Part shown: in pieces, positions 7,674-16,332 of the stretch
Layout of the letters: each line of letters starts with the position of its first letter
How positions within the stretch are numbered: the first letter of the stretch is position 1
Assembly: GCA_019115765.1 (NCBI GenBank)
Contig: DXCZ01000120.1
Location: 1-64,000, forward strand
Length of the DNA: 64,000 nt
From: Candidatus Mediterraneibacter stercoripullorum
GTDB lineage: Bacteria; Bacillota; Clostridia; Lachnospirales; Lachnospiraceae
Direction: 5' to 3'
The notes under the pieces: model-generated
What the model was told of the DNA's origin: nothing
The model's input: the letters and a program-made list of their open reading frames with translations, nothing else
The model's database searches: none
Program-made: the position numbers and the translations under genes

Positions 7674-8176
7674 GAGCAGTCTATCCGGGAAGCTTTGACC
7701 CGGTTACATACGGGCATCTGGATATCATCCGCCGTTCCTGTAATATCGTGGATGAATTAATCGTCGGAGTATTGAATAATAAAGCCAAAATGCCGTTGTT
7801 TTCTGTAGAAGAACGTGTTAAAATGTTAAAGGAAGTGACAAAAGATCTGCAAAATGTACGAATCGTACCATTTGCAGGACTTCTGGTTGATTTTGCAACA
7901 CGGATGGAAGCGGATATAGTCATCAGGGGCCTCAGAGCAATAACAGATTTTGAGTATGAACTGCAGATGTCACAGACCAATAATAAGATGGCTCCCGCTG
8001 TGGAGACCATGTTTCTGACTACAAGCATAGAATATTCCTATCTGAGTTCCACAACAGTAAGAGAGATTGCAGCCTTTGGGGGAGATGTATCACAGTTTGT
8101 GCCGGAGGCGGTGGCAGTGGAACTGAAGAAAAAGATGAGTACAAAAGGAGAGTGTAACAATGAGCAGCCGCATTGA
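7667..8176 (+). CDS. coaD: Pantetheine-phosphate adenylyltransferase
   Basis: A 169-residue nucleotidyltransferase that makes dephospho-CoA from 4'-phosphopantetheine and ATP, the penultimate step of CoA synthesis. The nucleotide-binding TYGH motif is at 14-17 within [16 protein letters not shown], the [15 protein letters not shown] block lies in the middle, and [15 protein letters not shown] near the C-terminus matches the second HxGH-family signature. Length is normal. It overlaps rsmD upstream by 7 bases and the next gene downstream by 17 bases. Confidence 0.97.
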   Translation: MLRAVYPGSFDPVTYGHLDIIRRSCNIVDELIVGVLNNKAKMPLFSVEERVKMLKEVTKDLQNVRIVPFAGLLVDFATRMEADIVIRGLRAITDFEYELQMSQTNNKMAPAVETMFLTTSIEYSYLSSTTVREIAAFGGDVSQFVPEAVAVELKKKMSTKGECNNEQPH

Positions 8177-8741
8177 ACAGATCATTGAAGAGATCGAAGA
8201 GTACATCGACCGGGATTGTAAATTCCAGCCGCTGTCTACTACGAAGATTATTGTAAATAAAGAGCATCTGGATGAACTGCTGAGAGAACTGAGGATGAAG
8301 ACTCCCGATGAGATTAAGCGTTATCAGAAGATCATCGCCAACCGGGACGCTATCCTTGCCGATGCCAAGGCAAAGGCAGATGCCATGATAGAAGAGGCTC
8401 AGGTACAGACCACAGAGCTTGTCAGCGAACATGAGATCATGCAGCAGGCTTATGCCCAGGCAAATGAGATCGTGACCCAGGCAACTGCCCAGGCTCAGGA
8501 AATCATTGATAATGCAACTGCAGACGCCAATGCGATCAGGATCGGAGCTATCCAGTATACGGATGACCTTCTGGCCAATGCGGAAAGCATTATCGGCCAC
8601 ACACTTGACAGCTATACTACAAAATACGACGGACTGATTAATTCTCTTCAGGAGTGTTATGATACAGTTCGTTCCAACCGTTCAGAGCTTGTGATTCCGG
8701 AAGAGGATGAGGATTATACTCATACGGATGAAGCGAATTAG
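8160..8741 (+). CDS. Alanine-rich coiled-coil protein linked to coaD
   Basis: A 193-residue soluble protein that I do not assign to a studied family; relatives are often labelled simply ATPase without evidence, and no Walker motif is present here. Residues 1-50 are acidic and helical. Residues 55-130 form a long alanine, glutamate and glutamine-rich helix ([19 protein letters not shown]; later [20 protein letters not shown]) with spacing like the stalk subunits of F- or V-type ATP synthases or DivIVA-like proteins. The end is strongly acidic ([13 protein letters not shown]). AAAGGAG at 8144-8150 fixes the start, inside coaD. Position between coaD and ylbJ suggests a scaffold role in division or sporulation, but this is inference. 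Confidence 0.75.
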   Translation: MSSRIEQIIEEIEEYIDRDCKFQPLSTTKIIVNKEHLDELLRELRMKTPDEIKRYQKIIANRDAILADAKAKADAMIEEAQVQTTELVSEHEIMQQAYAQANEIVTQATAQAQEIIDNATADANAIRIGAIQYTDDLLANAESIIGHTLDSYTTKYDGLINSLQECYDTVRSNRSELVIPEEDEDYTHTDEAN

Positions 8742-8753
8742 ATAATGATATCT

Positions 8754-9686
8754 CTATCGTGTGATCAAAAGATAGATAACGGCCATCAAACTGGCTGCCG
8801 CAGCGGCAGCCAGTTTTTCTGCTGTGTAGGGGAGAATTTTCAGCCCGGTACCCTGGAGCATGCACTGAGTCTGAGCCACAGAACAAAAGCCGCCGAATGA
8901 GGTCAGAGCAAGGACGGCAGGATAGCAGAGGAAAAAATCTCCGAGGGTACTGTCAAGCATCATTATGCCGTTAGTGACTTCAAGGAGCGGCGAAACGGCA
9001 AGAATAAGCGGATGGCTCCCAGGCAGTTCATCCAGAAGAGTGATGAGTACCGAGAAAAGGATAATGTACCCTCCTACTTTGATGATTGACTCGAAGCTGT
9101 TCATCATGCATGTGTCCAGAGTGGAAAAGTCCAGCCGGGCTGTCAGCTTTTTCTCAGCATCCGGACTCTGAAAACAGTAGTTTCCCTTCAGATATAATCT
9201 GCGGAAAAGAAAGCTGAGCAGTACAGGCGCCAGGATCAGGATGGACAGTGTGGGAATTGCCAGATCTTCTCTTCCGAATGTTTTCCATACGATAAAATTC
9301 AGGATAAAGATGGGGCTTGTATTGTTGCAGAAAGACAACAGATAACAGCCTTCCTCGTAGCTGATCCTTCCGCTGCTCATCAGGTCGGCAGTGACCTTCG
9401 CGCCCATGGGATACCCGCAGAGAAATCCTGCCAGGACAGCAAAAGTACCGTTTTCTGACACCCGGAAGATCCTGCAGAAGAGGCCGGAGAAGATCCGGGA
9501 GATCAGGTGCAGCCCGCCAGAGGCCATGAGGAGACCGGTGACGAGCATAAACGGGAACAGGGTCGGGAATACGATCTGATACCACAGAAGAAGCCCTTCT
9601 GCGGCACCGTTAAAAACAGCCTTCGGCATGAACAGCATAAAGATAAAGAGTATTGTTATAAGAATGCCATAAGGAAAGTGCTTCAT
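8754..9686 (-). CDS. ylbJ: Sporulation integral membrane protein YlbJ
   Basis: A 310-residue polytopic membrane protein with about eight hydrophobic helices. YlbJ belongs to the nucleoside-transporter gate-domain type proteins, is under mother-cell sigma-E control in B. subtilis and is needed for spore cortex integrity. Seen family marks: LLLWYQIVFPTLFPFMLVTG, FAVLAGFLCGYPMGAKVTADL, and FCNNTSPIFILNFI in the first half. It is shorter than the B. subtilis protein (about 400 residues), with less sequence at the ends. It converges on the coaD operon, as the gene neighbourhood of ylbH-ylbI-ylbJ would predict, though ylbJ is inverted here. GGGGAT stands before the ATG. Confidence 0.9.
   Translation of the reverse strand: MKHFPYGILITILFIFMLFMPKAVFNGAAEGLLLWYQIVFPTLFPFMLVTGLLMASGGLHLISRIFSGLFCRIFRVSENGTFAVLAGFLCGYPMGAKVTADLMSSGRISYEEGCYLLSFCNNTSPIFILNFIVWKTFGREDLAIPTLSILILAPVLLSFLFRRLYLKGNYCFQSPDAEKKLTARLDFSTLDTCMMNSFESIIKVGGYIILFSVLITLLDELPGSHPLILAVSPLLEVTNGIMMLDSTLGDFFLCYPAVLALTSFGGFCSVAQTQCMLQGTGLKILPYTAEKLAAAAAASLMAVIYLLITR
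8788..8818 (+). terminator. Plus-strand terminator lying inside the ylbJ coding sequence
   Basis: Arms 8788-8800 and 8804-8816 are perfectly complementary (core ACTGGCTGCC with GGCAGCCAGT), with a three-base loop and five T from 8814. It stands 47 bases after the stop of the coiled-coil gene and so ends the rsmD-coaD transcript. On the minus strand the same bases encode the alanine-rich C-terminal part of YlbJ (EKLAAAAAASL). Confidence 0.75.
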
Positions 9687-9800
9687 ACTGAGATATCCCC
9701 TGGATCGAGCTATTTATTTCAGATATATGATTCTGCGGAGCGGTTTATTCTGTATTCTTTCGGCAATGTACTCATATAGTAAAAGAAAAAGGAGTTTTTC

Positions 9801-10625
9801 TTGAGACAGGCACGGTTTTATGGATTGCTTCTCTTCTTTCTGATCATGTTTCCAGCACTGTGGATTCCAAGACTCCGTTATATCAGTGAGACGGAACGAC
9901 TGGATGCGGGGACGGTAAGCTCCCCGGGATTCCGCAGTCAGCCCCTTGATGACAGCCAGATCTGTGAGATAAAGGAAATGAATGAGCCGGGGGAGTTGCT
10001 GGGCATCTACTGGCTGGAAACTGATTTCGGGCAGGAAAATGAGGGGAGCAGTATTGCGGATATGGCGGAACGGAGGGAAAGGTGGGAACTCCGTCCCGGA
10101 TGGAGTACCTATTTTGCAGCATGCAGCGCCGTCTGGGATGATCTGCGCTGTTTCCCTGTGGCTGAGAAGACAGACGGAAGCGGTCCTACAGTTTCTTTTG
10201 AAGATTCCTGGCTGTACGGGAGAAGCTACGGTGGGGAGCGCGGACATGAGGGGACGGATATTATACCCTCATTAAACGAGAGAGGCGTTCTTCCCGTGGT
10301 CAGCATGACGGATGGAGTGGTGGAGAGTAAGGGGTGGCTGGAACTTGGCGGATACCGGCTTGGAATCCGCGCGCCCCACGGAGGATATTTCTATTATGCC
10401 CATCTGGATTCTTATGCAGATCTTGAAGAAGGAGATACGGTGCAGGCAGGAGAGCTGCTGGGGTATATGGGAGACACAGGATACAGCAAGATTGAGGGGA
10501 CGACCGGCAACTTCCCTGTCCATCTACATATGGGAATATATGTAGATGCCGGAAATGAGGAAGTCAGTGTGAATCCTTATCCTGCCCTGCGATACGTAGA
10601 AGATGAGCGGATCCATTACAAATGA
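9801..10625 (+). CDS. M23 family metallopeptidase with membrane anchor
   Basis: A 274-residue protein with an N-terminal membrane helix (about 7-23), a region of unknown fold (30-135), and an M23 (LytM-type) endopeptidase domain from about 140. All zinc and catalytic positions are intact: H149 and D153 in GHEGTD, H201 in YYAHLD, and H241/H243 in HLHMG. It should cut peptidoglycan cross-links outside the membrane. The start is TTG 9801, supported by AAAGGAG at 9788-9794, six bases upstream. It is divergent from ylbJ across 114 bases. A CATATAGT just upstream resembles a sporulation sigma -10, so a SpoIIQ- or cortex-related role is possible but unproven; a vegetative lytic role is the alternative. 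Confidence 0.85.
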   Translation: MRQARFYGLLLFFLIMFPALWIPRLRYISETERLDAGTVSSPGFRSQPLDDSQICEIKEMNEPGELLGIYWLETDFGQENEGSSIADMAERRERWELRPGWSTYFAACSAVWDDLRCFPVAEKTDGSGPTVSFEDSWLYGRSYGGERGHEGTDIIPSLNERGVLPVVSMTDGVVESKGWLELGGYRLGIRAPHGGYFYYAHLDSYADLEEGDTVQAGELLGYMGDTGYSKIEGTTGNFPVHLHMGIYVDAGNEEVSVNPYPALRYVEDERIHYK

Positions 10626-10640
10626 AACTTGTTTAAGGGC

Positions 10641-10669
10641 TTTTATGAGTTGTGAAATCATGGTATACT
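10641..10669 (+). promoter_or_regulatory. Extended -10 promoter for the rsmF-like gene
   Basis: TGGTATACT at 10661-10669 is an extended -10. A weak -35 (TTTTAT, 10641-10646) lies 17 bases upstream. A short GC hairpin (10698-10716, GCCGCCTT pairing with AAGGCGGC) sits in the leader close to the ribosome site and could damp translation. Confidence 0.55.
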
Positions 10670-10731
10670 AAATACTGTTTTATGAGAATTATTACTTGCC
10701 GCCTTCACAAGGCGGCGGAATGGAGATAAAG

Positions 10732-12123
10732 ATGAATCAAAATCTGCCGGAGGCCTTTGAGGCAAAGATGAGAAATCTGCTGGGCGGAGAATACGACAGC
10801 TATATTAATTGTTTTGATGAGCCCAGACATTATGGGCTCAGGGTGAACACAGCGAAGATATCTGTGGAAGATTTTTTGAAGATCGCACCCTGGCCGCTGG
10901 ATCCGGTTCCATGGATTCACAATGGCTTTTATTATGACGGGGAGGCATGCCAGCCGGCAAAGCACCCGTATTATTTTGCCGGACTGTATTACCTGCAGGA
11001 GCCCAGCGCCATGACGCCTGCCGACCGGCTTCCTGTAGAGCCTGGAGACCGGGTGCTGGATGTATGTGCGGCGCCGGGAGGCAAGGCCACAGAGCTTGGC
11101 GCCAGGCTGCAGGGGGCGGGAGTACTGGCGGCAAATGATCTGAGCAGTTCCAGGGCAAAAGGGCTGTTGAAAAATCTGGAGCTGTTCGGCATTGGAAATA
11201 TGCTGGTGCTCAGCGAAGAACCTGGGAAACTGGTCCCGTATTTCAGCGAATATTTTGACAAGATCCTGATCGATGCCCCCTGTTCCGGGGAAGGAATGTT
11301 CCGCAAGGACCGTAAGATGATCCGGGCCTGGGAGGAACACGGACCCGAGTATTTTGCAAAGATCCAGAAGAGTATCATTACCCAGGCGGCACAGATGCTG
11401 CGTCCGGGCGGGATGATGCTCTATTCGACCTGCACTTTCTCTCCCGAGGAAAATGAACAGACGATAGAGTATCTTCTGGAACAGTATCCGCAGTTCCATG
11501 TATGTGAGATAGAAGGATATGAAGGCTTTGCTTCCGGTATGCCTGAAGTGACGGCTTCCGGCAATGAAGAGCTCAGGAAGACAGTACGTATCTTCCCCCA
11601 CAGGATGAAGGGAGAAGGACATTTTCTTGCCCTGCTGCAGAAAGGTGAAGGGGAAGGCCATGCCGGACGTCTGAGTTCCTCCGGCAGAGGGAAGAAGCTT
11701 CCGGAAGAGCTGGAAGAGTTCCTGAAGGATATTGACAGAGAGATGGATCCGGACCGGATCGATATCCGGGGAGATAAAGTATATTACATGCCGGCAGGAA
11801 TTCCTTCTCTGAAAGGTATCCGGTTCCTTCGCACCGGGCTGCTCATGGGAGAACTGAAGAAGAATCGTTTTGAGCCAAGCCAGGCTCTTGCCATGAATCT
11901 GAAAATGGAAGAATACCGCCGAATCCTGAACCTTTCTGTCTCCGATGATCGTGTGATAAAGTACCTGAAAGGGGAGACGATTGATGTGGAGGATCTGGTC
12001 TCTTCCCGCGAGAAGGGCTGGTATCTCGTATGTGTGGACGGCTATCCGCTGGGCTTTGGAAAACTGGTGAACCAGATGCTGAAGAATAAATATCTCCCGG
12101 GATGGCGGTGGCAGTCATCATGA
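10732..12123 (+). CDS. RsmF-like rRNA cytosine-C5 methyltransferase
   Basis: A 463-residue RsmB/NOP family methyltransferase of the RsmF type, expected to make m5C in 16S rRNA. The SAM motif VLDVCAAPGGKATEL, the DAPCSGEGMFRKD motif with the release cysteine, and STCTFSPEENE with the nucleophilic cysteine are all present. The C-terminal 130 residues form the PUA-like RNA-binding part seen in Firmicute RsmF proteins. I chose ATG 10732 (MNQNLPEAF) with GGAG six bases upstream; in-frame ATG 10720 is possible. The stop overlaps the start of the next gene by four bases (ATGA), so the two RNA-modification genes are coupled. Confidence 0.92.
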   Translation: MNQNLPEAFEAKMRNLLGGEYDSYINCFDEPRHYGLRVNTAKISVEDFLKIAPWPLDPVPWIHNGFYYDGEACQPAKHPYYFAGLYYLQEPSAMTPADRLPVEPGDRVLDVCAAPGGKATELGARLQGAGVLAANDLSSSRAKGLLKNLELFGIGNMLVLSEEPGKLVPYFSEYFDKILIDAPCSGEGMFRKDRKMIRAWEEHGPEYFAKIQKSIITQAAQMLRPGGMMLYSTCTFSPEENEQTIEYLLEQYPQFHVCEIEGYEGFASGMPEVTASGNEELRKTVRIFPHRMKGEGHFLALLQKGEGEGHAGRLSSSGRGKKLPEELEEFLKDIDREMDPDRIDIRGDKVYYMPAGIPSLKGIRFLRTGLLMGELKKNRFEPSQALAMNLKMEEYRRILNLSVSDDRVIKYLKGETIDVEDLVSSREKGWYLVCVDGYPLGFGKLVNQMLKNKYLPGWRWQSS

Positions 12124-12827
12124 TGATCCGGTTGGACAAATACCTGGCTGAACTTGGATACGGCACAAGGAGCCAGGTGAAAAAGGACATTGCCGGCGGT
12201 CAGGTCACGGTAAATGGAGTACAGGCAAAACGTCCGGAGATAAAGATAGATGCGGACAGGGATCAGGTCACATACAAAGGTGATGCTGTGACTTTTGAAA
12301 AATATGAATACTACATGCTGAACAAGCCTGCCGGTACAGTGACCGCCACGGAGGACCGGTCAGACCCGACAGTGCTGGATCTGCTGAAAGATCAGCGGCG
12401 GAAAGGACTTTTCCCGGTGGGCAGACTGGACAAAGATACAGAGGGTCTGCTCCTGATCACCAATGACGGAGAGACGGCGCACCGTCTGCTCTCTCCCAGA
12501 AAACATGTGGACAAAGTATATTATGCGGATGTACGGGGAAAAGTGACGGAAGAAGACGTACGCAGCTTTGCAGAAGGCGTGGATATCGGGGATGAGAAAA
12601 TGACCATGCCTGCGGATCTTGAGATCCTGGAAAGCGGAGCCATATCCCGGATCCGCCTGACCATACGGGAAGGAAGATTTCATCAGGTGAAGAGGATGTT
12701 CCAGTCGGTCGGGAAGGAAGTCATCTATCTGAAGCGGCTTCAGATGGGTTCCCTCGTGCTGGACACAGAGCTGAAACCGGGAGAATACCGGAAGCTGACG
12801 AAAGAAGAGGTGGACAGTTTATGCTGA
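12120..12827 (+). CDS. RsuA/RluB/E/F family pseudouridine synthase
   Basis: A 235-residue rRNA pseudouridine synthase. The N-terminal S4 domain (MIRLDKYLAELGYGTRSQVK) is followed by the catalytic domain with GRLDKDTEGLLLITNDG, whose aspartate is the nucleophile, and GRFHQVKRMF. The sequence is nearest the 16S U516 enzyme RsuA by length and by HQVKRMFQSVG, but RluB/E/F members cannot be excluded. Start ATG 12120 overlaps the stop of the RsmF-like gene; a longer frame from 12102 lacks a ribosome site. The last seven bases overlap the following HAD gene. Confidence 0.92.
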   Translation: MMIRLDKYLAELGYGTRSQVKKDIAGGQVTVNGVQAKRPEIKIDADRDQVTYKGDAVTFEKYEYYMLNKPAGTVTATEDRSDPTVLDLLKDQRRKGLFPVGRLDKDTEGLLLITNDGETAHRLLSPRKHVDKVYYADVRGKVTEEDVRSFAEGVDIGDEKMTMPADLEILESGAISRIRLTIREGRFHQVKRMFQSVGKEVIYLKRLQMGSLVLDTELKPGEYRKLTKEEVDSLC

Positions 12828-13498
12828 GAGACAAGAAGGCAGTGATCTTTGATATGGACGGCTCACTGGTGGATTCCATGTGGATCTGGCCGGAGGTGGA
12901 CCGGGTATATATGGAGCGGTACGGACTGGTCCCTCCGGCGGATTTCCACAAGGCCATCGAGGGGATGAGCTATACAGAGACCGCTCAGTATTTTGTGGAT
13001 ACCTTTCCGGCCCTGCACCGTACAGTAGATGAGGTGAAAATGGACTGGCAGGAAATGACGATGGAGCTGTACGCCACAAGAGTATTTCCGAAAAGGGGAG
13101 CCATGGATTTCCTGGACGCCATGCGCGCACGGGGCGTACTGCTCGGGATCGCCACAAGCAATGACCGGAGAATCGCGCAGGCTGCTCTTGACGCGCGGGA
13201 TATGACGAAATATTTTTCTTCTGTTCGTACCTCATGTGAAGTGTCCGCCGGGAAACCGGCGCCGGACGTTTATCTAAAGGTTGCGGAGGATCTTCATGTG
13301 AGGCCGGAGGAGTGCCTGGTCTTCGAAGATGTTCCGAACGGAATACTTGCCGGAAAGAACGCGGGCATGCAGGTTTGTGCTGTCGACGATGACTTTTCCC
13401 GTCCTCTGGAGGCGGAGAAGAAACGGCTGGCAGACTATTTTATACATGATTACTACGAGATCCGGGACAATACTTATGAAAGATGCGGAAATATATGA
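12821..13498 (+). CDS. HAD family phosphatase/phosphomutase-like hydrolase
   Basis: A 225-residue HAD hydrolase of the beta-phosphoglucomutase-like subclass. Motif I DMDGSLVD (10-17) carries the nucleophile and acid/base aspartates, motif II is ATSND, the motif III lysine is in AGKPAPDVYL, and motif IV is VFEDVPNGILAGKNAG. A helical cap lies between motifs I and II. The substrate cannot be told from sequence; sugar phosphates are usual. Start and end overlap the neighbours (7 and 16 bases), so it belongs to the same operon as the RNA-modification genes. Confidence 0.9.
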   Translation: MLRDKKAVIFDMDGSLVDSMWIWPEVDRVYMERYGLVPPADFHKAIEGMSYTETAQYFVDTFPALHRTVDEVKMDWQEMTMELYATRVFPKRGAMDFLDAMRARGVLLGIATSNDRRIAQAALDARDMTKYFSSVRTSCEVSAGKPAPDVYLKVAEDLHVRPEECLVFEDVPNGILAGKNAGMQVCAVDDDFSRPLEAEKKRLADYFIHDYYEIRDNTYERCGNI

Positions 13499-15498
13499 AT
13501 CAGATGAACAGGCGTTTTGATCACAGGACGCAGAAGACATATACAGGTAAAGAGATACAGAATAACAGTGAGGATGACCAGCAGCGTTTCCTTCCCGTCA
13601 GCAGAAGGGAGATGGAGGAACGAGGATGGAATCAGGCAGATTTCGTTTACGTGATCGGGGACGCCTATGTGGATCATCCGTCCTTTGGCTATGCAGTGAT
13701 CAGCCGGGTGCTGGAGTCTCTGGGATACCGGGTTGCTATCCTTTCCCAGCCGGATTGGAAAGACCCGGCGAGTATAACAGAATTCGGAGAGCCTCGCTTG
13801 GGATTCCTTGTATCTGCGGGGAATATGGATTCTATGGTGAACCATTATTCTGTTTCCAGAAAGAGGAGAAAGACGGATGCCTATACGCCAGGGGGAGAAA
13901 TGGGAAAACGACCGGACCATGCCTGCGTAGTGTACGGTAATCTGATTCGGAGGACGTATAAGAAAACGCCGATTATCATGGGTGGGATCGAGGCCAGTCT
14001 CCGTCGGATGGCTCACTATGATTACTGGTCGGACAGTCTGAAGCGTTCCATCCTTCTTGACTCAGGTGCAGATATTATCTCCTATGGTATGGGAGAGCGT
14101 TCCATTGCACAGATTGCGGAAGCACTGGAGGCAGGGATCCCGGTGGAGGAGATCACCTATATTGACGGCACCGTTGTTAAGATGAAGAATAGAGATCAGA
14201 TATATGACGCGCTGTTTCTCCCATCCTTTGATGAACTGAAGGCAGACAAGAGAAAATATGCGGAGAGCTTTTATACACAGTATCAGAATACAGATCCCTT
14301 TGCCGGAAAGCGTCTGGCAGAGCCGTATTCCGACCATCTCTATGTGGTGCAGAATCCGGCTTCCAGGCCGCTAACGCAGACAGAGATGGACGATGTGTAC
14401 AGTCTCCCCTATACACGGACATATCATCCGTCATACAGTGAGAAGGGCGGTGTCCCTGCTATTGCAGAAGTAAAGTTCAGTCTGATCAGCAGCCGGGGAT
14501 GCTTCGGCGGATGCAGCTTCTGCGCTCTGACCTTTCACCAGGGCAGGATCGTCCAGGTCCGCAGCCATGAGTCTCTGCTGAAGGAAGCGGAAGAGATCAC
14601 ACGGGATAAAGATTTTAAGGGATATATCCATGATGTGGGCGGACCTACGGCGGATTTCCGCCATCCGTCCTGTCAGAAACAGATGAAGAAAGGCGTCTGC
14701 CCCAATCGTCAGTGCCTGTTCCCGTCTCCCTGTCCGAATCTGGACGCGGACCACAGCGACTATGTCAGCCTTCTGAGAAAGCTGCGGGAAGTGCCTGGTG
14801 TGAAGAAGGTATTTATCCGTTCCGGGATCCGGTTTGACTATCTGCTGGCGGACCGGAAAAAGGATTTTCTGAAAGAACTGTGCCAGTATCATGTAAGCGG
14901 CCAGCTGAAGGTTGCACCTGAGCATGTGGCAGATCCGGTACTGAAGCTGATGGGGAAACCGGAACACAGAGTCTATGAGGAGTTTACAAGACAGTTTAAC
15001 CAGATGAATGACAGAATGGGAAAGAAGCAGTATCTGGTCCCCTATCTCATGTCTTCCCATCCTGGTTCTACTCTGAAGGAAGCGGTAGAACTGGCGGAAT
15101 ACTGCAGAGACCTGGGATACATGCCGGAGCAGGTGCAGGATTTTTATCCTACACCTTCCACACTGTCTACATGTATGTATTATACCGGGATGGATCCCCG
15201 GAACATGCAGCCGGTCTATGTGCCCAGGAGTCCCCATGAGAAGGCGATGCAGCGCGCGCTGATCCAGTACAGGAATCCGGAATTGTACGACCTGGTTCAT
15301 GAAGCCCTGGTGAAAGCCGGAAGGACTGATCTGATCGGATATGGCCCGAAGTGTCTGATCCGTCCGCGGAAGACCCCGGGAGCAGCAGGAAAATCCGCCG
15401 GTGCAGGAAGAGGACTGGCGGAAAAAGGAGAAAAAGGGCGGCTGAAGACGTCGAAAAAGAAGAAGACAATCCGGAATGTACACCGGAAGAAGCATTGA
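13483..15498 (+). CDS. YgiQ family radical SAM protein
   Basis: A 671-residue UPF0313/YgiQ protein. It starts with a Rossmann-like N-terminal domain (DFVYVIGDAYVDHPSFG, IIMGGIEASLRRMAHYDYW) and has the radical SAM cluster motif C340-FGG-C344-SF-C347. The YgiQ-specific stretch DVGGPTADFRHPSC with further cysteines (CPNRQC, FPSPCPN) may hold a second metal site. The C-terminus is a lysine-rich tail (KTSKKKKTIRN). The reaction is unknown. Two starts are possible: ATG 13483 or ATG 13495. It overlaps the HAD gene by 16 bases. Confidence 0.93.
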   Translation: MRKYMNQMNRRFDHRTQKTYTGKEIQNNSEDDQQRFLPVSRREMEERGWNQADFVYVIGDAYVDHPSFGYAVISRVLESLGYRVAILSQPDWKDPASITEFGEPRLGFLVSAGNMDSMVNHYSVSRKRRKTDAYTPGGEMGKRPDHACVVYGNLIRRTYKKTPIIMGGIEASLRRMAHYDYWSDSLKRSILLDSGADIISYGMGERSIAQIAEALEAGIPVEEITYIDGTVVKMKNRDQIYDALFLPSFDELKADKRKYAESFYTQYQNTDPFAGKRLAEPYSDHLYVVQNPASRPLTQTEMDDVYSLPYTRTYHPSYSEKGGVPAIAEVKFSLISSRGCFGGCSFCALTFHQGRIVQVRSHESLLKEAEEITRDKDFKGYIHDVGGPTADFRHPSCQKQMKKGVCPNRQCLFPSPCPNLDADHSDYVSLLRKLREVPGVKKVFIRSGIRFDYLLADRKKDFLKELCQYHVSGQLKVAPEHVADPVLKLMGKPEHRVYEEFTRQFNQMNDRMGKKQYLVPYLMSSHPGSTLKEAVELAEYCRDLGYMPEQVQDFYPTPSTLSTCMYYTGMDPRNMQPVYVPRSPHEKAMQRALIQYRNPELYDLVHEALVKAGRTDLIGYGPKCLIRPRKTPGAAGKSAGAGRGLAEKGEKGRLKTSKKKKTIRNVHRKKH

Positions 15499-15564
15499 TG
15501 CCTGTTGCGGGGAGAAAGTGACAGGAGACAGCAGATATAGGTAAAAGAAGGGCGGTAAGGCAGG

Positions 15565-16332
15565 ATGAAGATCGCGATCGTAACAGGAGCCTCATCAGGA
15601 ATGGGCAGAGAATTTGTGCGTCAGGTGGGATATTTTTACCGGGGACTGGATGAGATCTGGGTAATTGCAAGGCGTAGGGAACGCCTGGAGAAGCTGAGCG
15701 GGAAAGTGCGTACTCCGCTCCGGATCTTCGACGGCGACCTGACGAAAAAGCAGGTGTTCCGCCGGCTTGAAGAGGCTCTGACAGAATACAGGCCGGATAT
15801 CCGGATGCTGGTCAACGGGGCAGGGTTTGGCAAATCAGGCCGGGTGGAGGATATCGCGGCAGACGACAGGAAAGTACAGACGGATATGGTCACTCTGAAC
15901 TGCCGTTCTCTGACAAGGATGACTCTCCTGTGCCTGCCTTATTTCACAGCGGGAAGCCGGATCATAAATCTGGCATCAGCGGCAGCCTTCTGTCCGCAGC
16001 CCGGATTCGCAGTCTACGCTGCAACGAAGTCTTATGTCCTCAGTTTTTCCAGAAGTCTGGGAGCCGAACTGAAGGATAAGAGGATTTATGTGACTGCAGT
16101 GTGCCCCGGGCCTGTGGATACGGAGTTCTTCCAGGTCAGCGGCGCTCTTTCCAGTCCGCTGAAAAAGCTGACCATGGCGCCGGCGCCCCGGGTTGTCCAT
16201 CAGGCCCTGAAGGACAGCAGGACGGGAAAAGCCATGTCTGTATACGGCATACCCATGAAAGCGGTGCGGATTCTGACGAAGATCCTGCCCTGTTCAGTAA
16301 TACTTAAAGCAGAGGAGTTATTTACAAAATGA
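15565..16332 (+). CDS. Short-chain dehydrogenase/reductase
   Basis: A 255-residue classical SDR. NAD(P)-binding TGASSGMG is at 7-14, with VNGAGFG at 83-89. The catalytic triad is S138, Y151 and K155 (YAATK). ARRRERL after the second strand suggests a preference for NADPH. The substrate cannot be predicted. The stop codon overlaps the start of the next gene by four bases (ATGA), coupling it to the unknown membrane protein. Confidence 0.9.
   Translation: MKIAIVTGASSGMGREFVRQVGYFYRGLDEIWVIARRRERLEKLSGKVRTPLRIFDGDLTKKQVFRRLEEALTEYRPDIRMLVNGAGFGKSGRVEDIAADDRKVQTDMVTLNCRSLTRMTLLCLPYFTAGSRIINLASAAAFCPQPGFAVYAATKSYVLSFSRSLGAELKDKRIYVTAVCPGPVDTEFFQVSGALSSPLKKLTMAPAPRVVHQALKDSRTGKAMSVYGIPMKAVRILTKILPCSVILKAEELFTK

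Noticed and set aside
10705-11661. 318-codon frame opposite the RsmF-like gene
   Set aside because: Antisense shadow of a GC-rich coding region with clear motifs on the plus strand.
14431-15495. 354-codon frame opposite the YgiQ gene
   Set aside because: Antisense shadow; composition rich in His, Arg and Leu, no start site.
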